Positions 1 to 12,000 of a stretch of 12,614 bases of DNA are shown here, piece by piece. A program made the position numbers and the translations under genes. Within the stretch, counting starts at the first letter, position 1; each line of letters begins with the position of its first letter. The notes below the pieces were generated by a model that had not been told where the DNA came from, did not search any database, and was given only the letters and a program-made list of their open reading frames with translations. Where the stretch lies: contig PXDP01000054.1 of assembly GCA_003565035.1 (NCBI GenBank), forward strand, positions 1 through 12,614. Direction: 5' to 3'. The DNA comes from PVC group bacterium (GTDB lineage: Bacteria > Verrucomicrobiota > Kiritimatiellia > SS1-B-03-39 > UBA6053).

Positions 1-1
1 C

Positions 2-3000
2 GCCCTGGTAACGGGTGGGGATCCCATATTCATTGACTACGACGAACGCATTCTATTGAGGGCCAGTGTGGCCTGGGCTGAATTTGCGGTGGCGGATTTC
101 CTTTTCCTGGAAGGATCGTTTATGATTTCTATTGGTGAGCAGAAGCAGTTTGTTGCTGCCGACACCGGGGTCATCAAGGCAATAAGCGAAGGCACAAATT
201 CACCGATTCCGTTGGACCGGATCTTTCATGACGTGGAAATTCTGACCATCGGGGCGATTGATGTCAGCGGTTTTGCCGGGATTGGGGATTGGAAATCCGA
301 GAACCGGGTCGGTATTGCCATCGATAATGCGAGTTTTGGCATGGCACTCTTGCGCCCAACCGGTTTGGGCGGGCTCTCCATCCCGGGTCTTGACGGATTT
401 CTTCCCACCTATCTGGCCGTCAAGGCGGAAATTGAGTCCGGCGGTCTGGTCGGGATGGAGGATTATCTGAATGTGACCATCGAAAATGCCGAGGTGAACA
501 TCAATACCGGGTTTATTCCCGGTTTGCCGCCGCCCTTGATGGTTCTGCCGATGCCCTATATTGACTTTACTCAGAACCGACTGGGACTGGACGGCTTCGA
601 GGAGATTCTGGAGTTGGTGGAAATGCTGTTCCCGGACGGGGACCTTGCTCTCCTGCAGGCGCTGGTCGGACCGGTCTTCGGTCCGAACGGTCTGGAAATC
701 GATACCGGGCTGGAGGGGCGCTCCATCTTTCTTGATTTTGATGATGAAATTATTCAGGCCAAAGTGGAATACATCGAAGGCAGCATTCTCGGGCTTCTGC
801 AGATAGGCGGTTCGATGGCCTTCACCAAGCGCGGGTCGGAGGAAATTATTGACACCAGTGGAAATACCCGGACTGTGACCTCTCTCGCGGTCGGTATTAA
901 TAATGTCTATGCCTTTGCGGGTGTCGGCGGGTATTGGGGACGAAATCCTGACAACAACCGGATCGACGGATCCGTCCGCAATGAATCCGCGATTGGGGTG
1001 GCGATTGATAATCTTAAGATCGGTGCCGTCTTTATGATGGACCTCGATATTACCAATCCCGGAGTCTTCTTTGCCGCGGATGCCAGCCTGGATATGGCCG
1101 GGCTGGTGGGGACCGATGCTTTCCTGGCTGCACAAATTTTTGACCTGGCCCTTGAAATCAATCAGGCGTTTACGTTTGACTTGTCCGTGGCGGATTTCAG
1201 CCGTTCCACGTACCGGATCAACGAGGACGGGTCTGTGGATCGCGGGGGGTGGGAATTTGGTGAAGAACTTGAGGAAGGTTTCCAGATTGGCTATTTCCTC
1301 GACACCGGCGACATCAACAACCCGATTATTCTCTCCTATGATGCCCGCCTGCTGCGTCTGCAGGGCCAGGCTGAGTTCAATCTGCTGGATATTGCCACGT
1401 TGGACGGTGCATTTGAGATCAAGGTTACCGATCAGGAATTCACGCTGTTTGTGGATGCCTCCGCATTTATTGCCGGGTTCCTGAGCGCGGATGCCCAGGC
1501 CTTGGTCATCATTGATTCCCGCGGACTGGCTGCCCGGGCCACTCTGAGCAATTACAGCTACAATTTGCCGGGGCTGTCCATTGAAGTGGATATTCTGGAA
1601 TTGATTGTCAACACCACCGGTCAGGTCATGCAATATGAGGTGCCGGAAGAATTCCAGGCAACCCGGGGCCTGCCGCCGATTCTTGAGATCACGAATATTC
1701 CGCCGGGGATGACCGATCCGGTGAGTTTCTACTTCTCCGTGGTGGGTGAAGGCAAAATCACCCTGCTTGAGCTGGTGGAAATGGAAGGGTCCTTCAACTT
1801 CCTCATGAGTTTCCAGGACAGTGCGCTGGTGACGGTGCTGAATTTCAATATGACCCTCTCCATGCCCCTCCTGGAGCCGCTGCCTGTCGCGGGCACACTG
1901 GGGATCATACTCGGACCGAATGGTGGTCTGTACGGCTCGCTGCAGATCGGGGCGGAAACCGGATCGGTGCTGATGCAGCTTGGGCCGGTGTACATTGCCG
2001 GAAATCTGCTCTTCCAGGTGAATACGACCAGTCAGGGTCAGGAAGTGCAAACGATTCTGGTGGATGACGACGGCTTCTTTACCGGGTTTGGTACGGCCAC
2101 GCTGGCACCGACTATGCTTCGGTTTGCTGTGGCAGGTGATCTAGTCATTAACGATCTAATAACCTTCAAAGGCCGTCTGGATCTGACCGTGGATGAAACC
2201 GGGTTTGATGCGTACATGATGATGATGCTGGATATTGGTCTGGCGCAGTTGGATGTTGAAGGTGCTTTCTCCATTTTCGACACCCCGGACGGGGTGGTGC
2301 TTGCCATGGGCATCGAGGTCTCTGTGGCCCTGTCTCTGGGGCCGATTGAAATCGGCGGCAGTGCGCTGGTTCAGATTAACACCGGCAATGAGGATTACGT
2401 CCGCGGCGGCATTACTGTCGAGGCGGGCACGCTCTTCCAGTTGGCGATTCAGGGCTATCTGGATTTGTTTGACGGAGCCTTCCGTCTGGAAGGTGCCCTA
2501 GGTATTCTGATTTCGTCCGACAAATTTGAAATGTCGGTGAATGCCGCGTTGATCATGCCCTTGGTGAATCCACTGATGGCCGTCGGCGTTCTGGTGATTG
2601 TGGATGACGGCATCTATGGCAGTCTGGAGGTCGGAGGGAATTTGGAGGACGAAATTCCCCTGTTGATTGGCAATGCCCACTTCGGGATTGGTGGTCGGAT
2701 TAAGCTTCAGCTTAACACCACAGGAACCGCGCGATCCGTGCCCGTATTGATTGTGGATCCGGAAACGGGTGTGGTTACCGGTGAAGGGACAGAAATGCTG
2801 GCGGCCAACTCCTTCTATCTGCTGGTGGCCGGTCAGGTGTCTATTTTGAATTTTGTCAACGTCGATGGCCGGGTAGAAATTCGGGTGGATGGTAACGGAC
2901 TCAAACTTGAATTGGATGCTTCTGCCAATTTCGGACCCTTTGGGCGTCTGCGGGTTGCCGGGGGCGCGATCATCACGTCGTCGGGCCATTTGGTGATTCT

Positions 3001-6000
3001 GATTGATATAAATGCCAGTATGGGACTGGGTCCGTTCAACGCCCAGGGGGTCTTCACACTGACGGTGAACACCAGCAACCAGACGCAGACGCTGGTCGGG
3101 CGGACGATCGCAGCCGAGAGCTTCTTTGTGCGGGTCCGTGCGGAGGTGTCGGTCCTTCTCTTCAAGGGTGTGGGCGATATGACCCTGAGTGTGGAGGGAG
3201 GGGTCTTCACCTTTGCGATCAACCAGTTGTCGATCAACTTCTTCAACATCATCCAGGTCGGGGTCCAGGGCTGGTTCAAATCAAACGGAACTTTCAGTGT
3301 GACCGGTCAGGCGACCTTCAATGTGCCGCTGGGACCCTTCGTTCTGTACGGCGGTGTCCGGCTGAACTTTACCCACAACAGCTTCGAAGGCGAGATGTGG
3401 GGCGGGGTGCGGATTTCGCTGAACTTCGGCCTGTTCAAGATCCGTTTCACGCTGGCGGAAATCCGGGCCGGCCTGACGATTACCACGGCGATGGCGCAGG
3501 GACGTCTCTCAATTCGCGTGGGGCCGGTAACGTTGCGCGGTTCGGTGACCTGGACGTGGGGTCCGCCGCCGGTTCTGGCCACCCGCCAGGGCAGCACCCT
3601 GATTTTGAATACGGGAACCCGTGCGCATCTCCGCGGATCCAATTTTGCCAATGTCGCGAATGAGGAATTCGGGATCTATCAGGAAAACGGAAAAACTGTG
3701 GTCCGTGCCATGGGATATGAGCAGTCCTTCTCGGGAATCACCAATATTGTGGCCAACATGGGCGATGGTGACGATTTCCTGATGGTCAGTGAAGAGGTCA
3801 CCGCAGCGGTCAGCGCATCCTTCACCGGCGGGGAAAACGTGATCATTTATGCGGGCACAGGCAATGCGACCGTGACCCTTCACGGTGGAACGAACACCGT
3901 CTACACCGGTGCCGGCAACGACCGGATTTACATTTATGGCGGCAGCAATCTGATTTATGTCGGTGACGGCAATGACTTTGTGGATGCCTCCGGCAGCAGT
4001 GGAACCAACGAAGTCTATGGCGAAGCCGGAAATAACACAATCATTGGCGGTTTTGGAAATGACATCCTGCACGGCGGCACCGGAAACGACAATATCCGGG
4101 GCACCGCCGGGAATAATCAGATTTTCGGAAACAACGGCGACAACGAACTCCGGGGCGGCACCGGCAATGATCTGATTCACGGCGGCACCGGAATGGACCG
4201 TATTTGGGGCACGGCCGGAAATAATACGATCTACGGCAACTTCGGGGACAACATCATTCGCGGCGGTACCGGGGATGATGTGATCTATGGCGGCGTCGGT
4301 AACGAAACCATTTACGGCACGGCCGGCAACAACTGGATTCTGGGTGGCGGCGGCAGTGACACGATTTATGGCGGCACCGGCAACGATGTGATCTATGGCG
4401 ACAGGGGCCAGGTCGGCACTGTGGCCACGATCGCGGCTCCCGGTGGAAACAATACAATTGATTTGATGACCTATGGCGGTGGAAATAATATTGTCTTCGG
4501 CGGCGCCGGAAATGACACCATCATTGGCGGACCCGGCAACGATATTCTCGTTGGCGATTACGGTCGGATTCAGGGCGGTCAGCTGATTGTGGACAGCACG
4601 GTCGGCGGACACGACACGATTTCGGCCGGTGGCGGAAATAACATCCTGGTGGGCGGTGCCGGAAATGATATCCTGACCGGCGGCAGCGGCAATAATGTGC
4701 TGGTGGGTGACAATGCCACGGTTCAGCTTTCCGGACAGCTTGCCACTCAGGTCACCACGCTGACAAACGTGTCCGGCAATGATGAACTTACCGTCACCCA
4801 GGGGAACAACTTCCTGTTTGGCGGCGGTGGAAATGACACGCTGACCGGCGGCAGCGGCAACGATGTGATTTTCGGGGACAACGGAGTGGTCAGTCTGAAC
4901 CAATCGGCCGGCCACCTGTTGAGTTTTGCCTCCACCGATTTCGGATTCGGCGGATCCAATACAATTGAAGGTACGGCCGGAAATAATCTGCTGATTGGCG
5001 GTACCGGAAGCGACACGGTCACGGGCGGATCCGGCAACGACATTCTCTTCGGAGATCACGGAACCGGTACGGTGGTGGATGGGGTCGTGGTCCGTGCCTG
5101 GACGATCGCTCCGGGCTCCGGCGGAGCCGATGTCCTGGATGGCGGCGATGGCCGCAATGTGATTTTCGGCGGTCAGGGTGGTGACACGATCACCGTGGAC
5201 TCGGAATTCAATCTTATCTTCGGTGACCACGGCGAGGCTGTGTTTGATGACGGTTCCTCCGAGGCCTGGACCGCCTGGGCAACGGACACCTCCAACGGAG
5301 GAAACGATGTGATTCAGACCGGCGGGGGCACCAACGTGGTGTTCGGTGGATTCGGCAGCGATCAGATTTCCGGCGGCAGCGGTGATGACTACATCGTGGG
5401 TAATTTTGGCCGGGTCTATTTAACCGCCGCCGGGGCAGTGCTGCGTCTTGCTTCCACGGATCCTTCGCAGGGCGGAAGCAACGTCATCAGTACCGGTGAC
5501 GGCCGCAACGCGGTGATTGGCGGACGCGGGGATGACCGGATTACCGGCGGCAGCGACAACGATATTCTGATCGGAGACAACGGCTTTATCAACTTTGGCG
5601 GTTCGTTCGGTTTTGATCTGGCCTCCACGGACACCGCGCACGGCGGCAAGGATGTCATCGTCAGCGGCGGCGGAAATAATTTGGTCATTGCCGGCTCCGA
5701 CGATGATCATGTGACCCTGGGCGCCGACTCCAACATTGCCCTGCTGGACAATGGCACGATCTTCCGCGATGCGGCCGGCGAGCCGATCCGGGTGCTGAGT
5801 TTGGCGAATGATGTTCATGCAGGCGACGATACTGCATTTGGTGGCGACGGAAATGCAATCATCGTTGGCGGTCTGGGAGATGACACGATCCACGGTGAAG
5901 GCGGCGACAATATTCTCTTTGGTGACAGTGCGGATCTGGTTCCGGGGCTGTATCAGTCCAGTGACACGTCAAGAGGGGGAACCAATACGCTGACCGCCGG

Positions 6001-9000
6001 AATAGGTGACGATATTCTGGTGGGCGGATTTGGTGGGGATACCCTTTCCAGTTCCGGCGGCAGCAACCTCTTGTTTGGGGATAACGCCCGGATCGAAACC
6101 ACCGCTGTGAATTTCCTGGCACCCGGTATCCGGATGGAGGCCGGCACGCTGGATCCGCAGTTCGGCGGAAACGACACGATCACCGGCGGCAGTGATAACG
6201 ACATTATTTTCGGCGGATTCGGAACGGATACACTTCATGGCGGCGCGGGCGATGACATCCTCTTCGGAGATCAGGGCCGGGTGGTGTTTGATCATGGAGT
6301 GGTGACAGGTCTGGTGTCCGGTCAGAGCTTTGTCAACGGAGCGTTTGTCCGGGCCACAGACCACGGCACCGGCAACATCATTACCGCAAGCTCCGGAAAC
6401 AACATTGTCTTTGGCGGTGATGCGGACGATCACATCACCACCGGCAACGGTAATGATCTTCTCTTCGGCGATCATGGTGTGGTCGGTTTCGGGTTTACCT
6501 GGAACGGAACGCCGAATGTGTATGATATCTTTACGCATTACCACAGCGCATTTGGTCACGATATTCTCCATACCGGCAACGGAAACAATTTGGTTCTGGC
6601 CGGCGGCGGCGGGGATACGGTCCATGGCGGACGCGGCAATGACCGTATCCTGGGGGATAACGGACGGTTCCTGCGCAATGCCTCGCTGCAGGTGCTGAGA
6701 ATGATCAGCGAAGAAAACGACATACACGCGGGGAATGATACGATCCACGCCGGACCTTCCGGTGAGAACTACGTGTTTGGCGGCGCCGGCGATGACAAAA
6801 TTTATGGCGGCAGCGGTCGCGATGTCCTCCTGGGCGACAATGGGGTGGCGGTGTTCGCGGACGGCAGTCCCCAGGCCTGGGATATTTGGTCCACCAATCC
6901 GGAATTCGGCGGCCAGGACGAAATCCATGGCGGTGACGGTGATGACATCATCCTTGGCGGCGCCATGCACAACTTTAATACGCCGAACACTCAGAATTTG
7001 GGCAATGTCCTGAATGGCGACCGGGGCGATGATATCGTCATTGGCGCGAACGCCCGGATTATCCGCAATGCCGCCCGTGAGGTTCTCCGGATTGAGACCA
7101 TTGATCCGGAATGGGGAAGCAATGACCGCATCAATGTTGCCGAAGGTCTGCGTCCGAACGCCAGCCGCGGAAGCAATATCCTGATTGGCGGCACCGGGGA
7201 TGATATAATTCATGGCGGCTGGGAAAGTGTTCCCAATCTGATCATCGGTGACAATGCCGTGGTGGTGTTTGCCGACGGGTCAGATCAGGCACACGATATC
7301 TGGACCACCCACCCGCAGTGGGGCGGCAGTGATGTGCTGATCGGCGGTCCGGCGAACGATATCATCATCGGCGGCAGCGGCGGATCGGATCATTACACTA
7401 CCACGTCCCTGAACGGCACCTACAAGGTTGAAGCGGGCGTGCTCACCTTTACCGCGCCCGGACATGGCATGACCGTGGGACGGGTGGTTTGGGTTGATTT
7501 CAAGGACGGCTCCGCTGTGGAAGGCCTGTTTGAAATTGTGGCCGTGAATGGAAATGTGCTGACCCTCGCGGTTCCCAACTGGGTGGGGATGGATCTGCCT
7601 GCTGCACCCACCGGGAATACCCAGGGCGATGCACTGCTGCACCGCGGCGGGGATATCATCAGTGGCGGGCGCGGCGATGATATTCTGCTGGGTGACGGTG
7701 CTTATATTGAACGGAGCAGTCCTACACAAATCCTGAACATCCGTTCGAAGGATCCCGAATTTGGCGGTCACGATAAGATTGACCTCTTCGGCAACATGGG
7801 CAATGAAATCATTATTGGCGGTCATGGTGATGATCATATCCGTGGCGGTGAGCAGGATAACGGCCGGGACATTATCTTCGGTGACTGGGCCTTTATCGAT
7901 TTCACCACCTACCGGAATGTGATTCAGGACATCTCCGTTCCGAATCAGCGACTGCTGTTTGTGAATGCGATCGCGACCGATCCAGAGCATGGCGGCAATG
8001 ATGTCATTGAAGGCGGCACCGGCAATAACCTGATATCCGGCGGACCGGGGAGCGACACGATTACGGTGGGTTCCGGCAACAACGTCATTGGTGGCGATAT
8101 GCTCTTCTTCGAGCGCAACCGCTTCAACAAACTTTCCATGGTGCATTCTGTCTTCCCGGACATTGAGAGCGGCGACAATGTGATTCATGGCGGCAGCGGT
8201 AACGATGTCATCATCGGCGGCACGGGGAACAGCTGGATTGATGCCGGTGCGGGTGACGACATCGTCTTTGGCGATCACGGTGCGGTCGTGTTCTACCGCG
8301 AAAGTGCCCGCGACAATGACATCTTCTCACTCTATCCCCAGTTCGGGGGCGAGAATACGATCTTCGGTGGCGAAGGGCGGGATATTATCATCGGCGGAGC
8401 CAACGGACGTCAGAGCGCACCGGCCCTGCTGGAAGGACGCACGGTCACGGTCGATGAAAACGGGTATGTGACCCGTGAGGGCGGTTACGGTGTGGGCGGC
8501 AACATCATTTACAGTTCGCCCGCCGATCCGAATCTCCCCTGGTACGATGATATTATCTTCGGTGACAGCGGATATGTGCAGCGGACCCTGAACGGGGAAG
8601 TCACATTCCTGACTACCCGCGAATACACGCTGGAACTGGAGACCCGCATTTTCGTTGGCTACGGCGAACTGACCGGACTGTTCAAAGATGCTTTGGTGGC
8701 AGGGATGCCCGAAGCCGATGGCATGGTGTACTGGCAGGACTGGGGCGGTGACGATGTGGTGAACTGGGGCGTTGGCAATTCCGGAAACAACATCATCTTC
8801 GGCGGTGCCGGAAACGATGTGCTCGACGGCGGGCCCGGAAACGATGTGATTCTCGGAGACAATGGTCAGGTCCGTCCCATCAATGGCCAGATCATTGTCG
8901 AAAATGTCCGCTCCACCCATCCGGGCTCTGGCGGGAATGATTTGATTTACGGCGGTGCCGGTGATGACATTCTCATGGGCGGTCCCGGTGACGACCTGTT

Positions 9001-12000
9001 GGTGGGCGGCACCGGCAATGATCACCTTTGGGGTGACGGCGGGGATGACATTCTTTGGGGCGGACTGGAGCAGATTCACTGGACCAACTTCCGGGTTCTT
9101 GAAGGCGAAACGCTTGAAGACAAATTCGAGCTGCCGCCGAACTGGGCCGTAAATGAAGCGGAATATCCCACCGGATATCAGCCGCCGCTGATTACCGCGA
9201 GGGTCCTGAACGGACAGCGGATCGAAGGTACCGTTCTGGACGGCAACAATGTGCTGCGCGGCGGCTTCGGCAATGATATTCTCTTTGGCGGCGGCGGGAA
9301 TTCCGACCTGGACGGCGGCCCCGGTAACGACTACATCGACACGGGTGCGGGCACAAACATTGTCACCGGTGGCGGCGGCGATGATGTGATCCGTTCCGGC
9401 GACAACGGCAGTGTGATCCAGGGCGACTTCCCCTTTGTCGGCAGCTTTGATTCCGTGAATCCCTGGATGCGGGTCGGAGATGTGGGTACGCCCGCAGAAC
9501 CGTTTGAGTACTTCATCTTCCGCGGGTTCTACACCGGACGGGATCAGATTTACGGCGGCATGGGTGACGACCGGATCTTCCCTGATGGCGGTGCCAGCGA
9601 TGTGTTGACCTTCCAGAATTACACGACGGTGGAATTGACGCTGAACGGTGAACTCTACACCGCAATCCGTCAAACCACCGCTGCCAAAGGCATGAACCCC
9701 GGTATAAATTATGCCTATACCTGGTTCAAGTTTGTCGGCGGTAACAATGACGTGGAAATCCGTTCGCTGTCTGCCGACCCCACTCTGTATGGCTGGGACA
9801 TCTATTTCTACGACCGCGGGGCGGACGGCCAAGGGGTGACGGTTGACTTTGACCGGGCCCTTAAAACGATGTGGATCGGCATTGAAGTTGGAATCACGAA
9901 TGCGGTGGATGTCCAGGAGACGCTGGTGAACACGGCCAATTCACCCTTCCACAGTTATGCATACTACCGCGGTCCCGACGAAGTTGAGTTCTCAGACCAT
10001 GGTGACGGTCCCTCCAGTCAGTTGGGTCAGCGGGTGTATGGCGTTGGCGGCAGCAATACCCTTTATTCCTGGGCTCCGACCGATAACCCTGACCAGTGGC
10101 AGTATTATGGCACCGAACTCCGCGGCGGTACAGGCAATGACTTTATTTACGGCAATATCCGCAGAGACCGTCTCTTTGGCATTGGCGGCAATAACTTCCT
10201 GGGTGGCTCGTATCTGATCGGCCCGAACTACGCACCCAATGAGCGCGGTCCCGGAGAAGGACCCTTCTCTGTGGGCGGTGACAATCTGCTGGTGGGCGGT
10301 CCCGGAGATGACGTGCTGCACGGCGGCGGCGGCGATGATATTCTCTGGGGCGGTGGCGGCAGTGACTGGCTGGAAGGCGGCGACGGGCTGGACACCCTTT
10401 ACGGCGGTGCCGGCATCGATATTCTGGTTCTGGATGTGAAGCCCTATTATCAGGTCTTCGGCAATGTGATTGACGGCTTCTTCGGAAATGCCTTCCGTAA
10501 TGACGTGATCAATGACAACGCCACCGACATTCTCCTGATTGAAGGGACGAATTTAAATGACTTCATCATCATTTCCGGTGAAACGGCGCTGCTGAGTTCC
10601 AATGCCCGCCCGGAATTGGGGCCGGAATTCAATTTCAATCAGTCTTTCCGTCTTTCTCTCCGCTATAATGAAGACGATCCGCTCTACACGGATCTTCTGG
10701 AGATCGAACACGAAGGCACCCTGATTGAACTGGTCGATTACATCAACAATGAGGTGCTTGCCGAAAGCACGCTTGCCGGGAAAATTGAGGTGATTCTCCG
10801 GGGTCAGACCCTCGCATTCCTGACCCGCGGCTTCGGGGAGTATGCGGAACTCTCACTTACCGAACTCTCTGCGGTCAGCGGTGACGACATCGGCCTGGAA
10901 AACCTTGGTTTCCAAAACAACCAGATCGGTGTGGGCCAGATGGTGGTGGATATTGCGATCTGGAATCCCAGAACCGGGGTGGACATGAGCCTGGTGGATC
11001 CGATGGACCTGCTGCGGAACTGGGACAATGAAGAAGACCTGCCGATTGAATTTGTCCGGCATGGGGATGCACCTCCTGGAAGCAATCCGCGCAGAACCAT
11101 CCTCTCCACCTGGCGCGATGAAGAGGGACGTCCCCTGGTGGAGCAGTTCCGAATTAACGGAGGGGGCGGTGATGACATTCTTGGCTTCGCACCGGGACGC
11201 AATGCGCTGGATGTATCCGGCCTGACCGAGCGCAGCCGTGACTGGGTGGGGGTGATTGACGGCGGACCCGGCAACGACATCCTCTTTGGCTCCAATGGCC
11301 GGGATCAGATTTTCGGCGGCTTCGGATCGGACATCATCTACGGCTTCGGCGGCGATGACCAGCTCTGGGGCGACGGACCTGCAGAAGGCTCCCCCGGGGA
11401 TGTGAACATCATTTATGGCGGTCAGGGTAACGATGACATCATCGGCGGCAAAGGCGAAAACTTCCTCTTCACCTGGTCGGATAACCCGAACCGCGGCGGA
11501 CCGAATGATCCGTCCCAGTCGCAGCTGCATTTTGTGGATGGGGAATCCCTGCTGATTCTGCCCACGCCTTCGGAACTGCATTTGCCCACGGGCGCTTTGA
11601 CGGTGACCAACTTTGTTTCTGGCGCGGATACGGTGCGTTTGATTGGCACGGCGGATCTGCCGGTCAACGGCCGCTTGCAGAACGACGCGCGCTTTGCGAT
11701 TCTGGTGGGCGGCAACGCGGTGCCGGTGGAAGTTCTCGTGCGTGCCGAAGACACGATGGAGAACGAAACCATTGCACAACTTCTGCAGGTGATCCGCGAC
11801 GCGCTGACCCAGGGCCGGCTCGCGGACGGACGGCGCGTGGATCTGAGTGCAGCGGTGACCATCGGCCGTGAAGGCAACCGTCTCACCTTCACCACCACCG
11901 GCACCCAGCTCCGCGTGGGCGCGGTCAGCGACAGTGGCAGTGATTTGATTCTTGGCGATTCACCCGTTGAAAGCGACTGGGGCGAAATCAACTTCGGGGC

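Noticed and set aside
200..2050. Minus-strand open frame of 616 codons
   Set aside because: It is exactly codon-antisense to the giant gene. It stays open because the sense frame rarely uses TTA, CTA or TCA. It has no domain-like features and is His/Gln/Arg-rich without pattern.
3389..3600. Possible gene boundary between the hydrophobic zone and the RTX zone
   Set aside because: The composition changes here, but the frame runs through with no stop, ribosome-binding site or new start, so these are two zones of one protein.
4100..4396. Evenly spaced short repeats that could suggest a CRISPR array
   Set aside because: The repeats are in-frame nonapeptide codons with wobble-position changes and no unique spacers between identical repeats, so they are protein-coding repeats.
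3509..5230. Minus-strand open frame of 573 codons with an apparent I-V-x-x-A-A repeat pattern
   Set aside because: Codon-antisense shadow of the RTX nonapeptides; its repeats are just the reverse complement of Gly-Gly-x-Gly-Asn-Asp codons.
5969..7213. Minus-strand open frame of 414 codons
   Set aside because: Also codon-antisense; its lower end falls exactly on a TCA serine codon of the sense gene at 5969, as expected for a shadow.
8327..9832. Minus-strand open frame of 501 codons
   Set aside because: Codon-antisense shadow in the same register as the others; no independent start context or protein features.
10853..11779. Minus-strand open frame of 308 codons
   Set aside because: Codon-antisense shadow overlapping the well-supported RTX and IN-like domains on the + strand.
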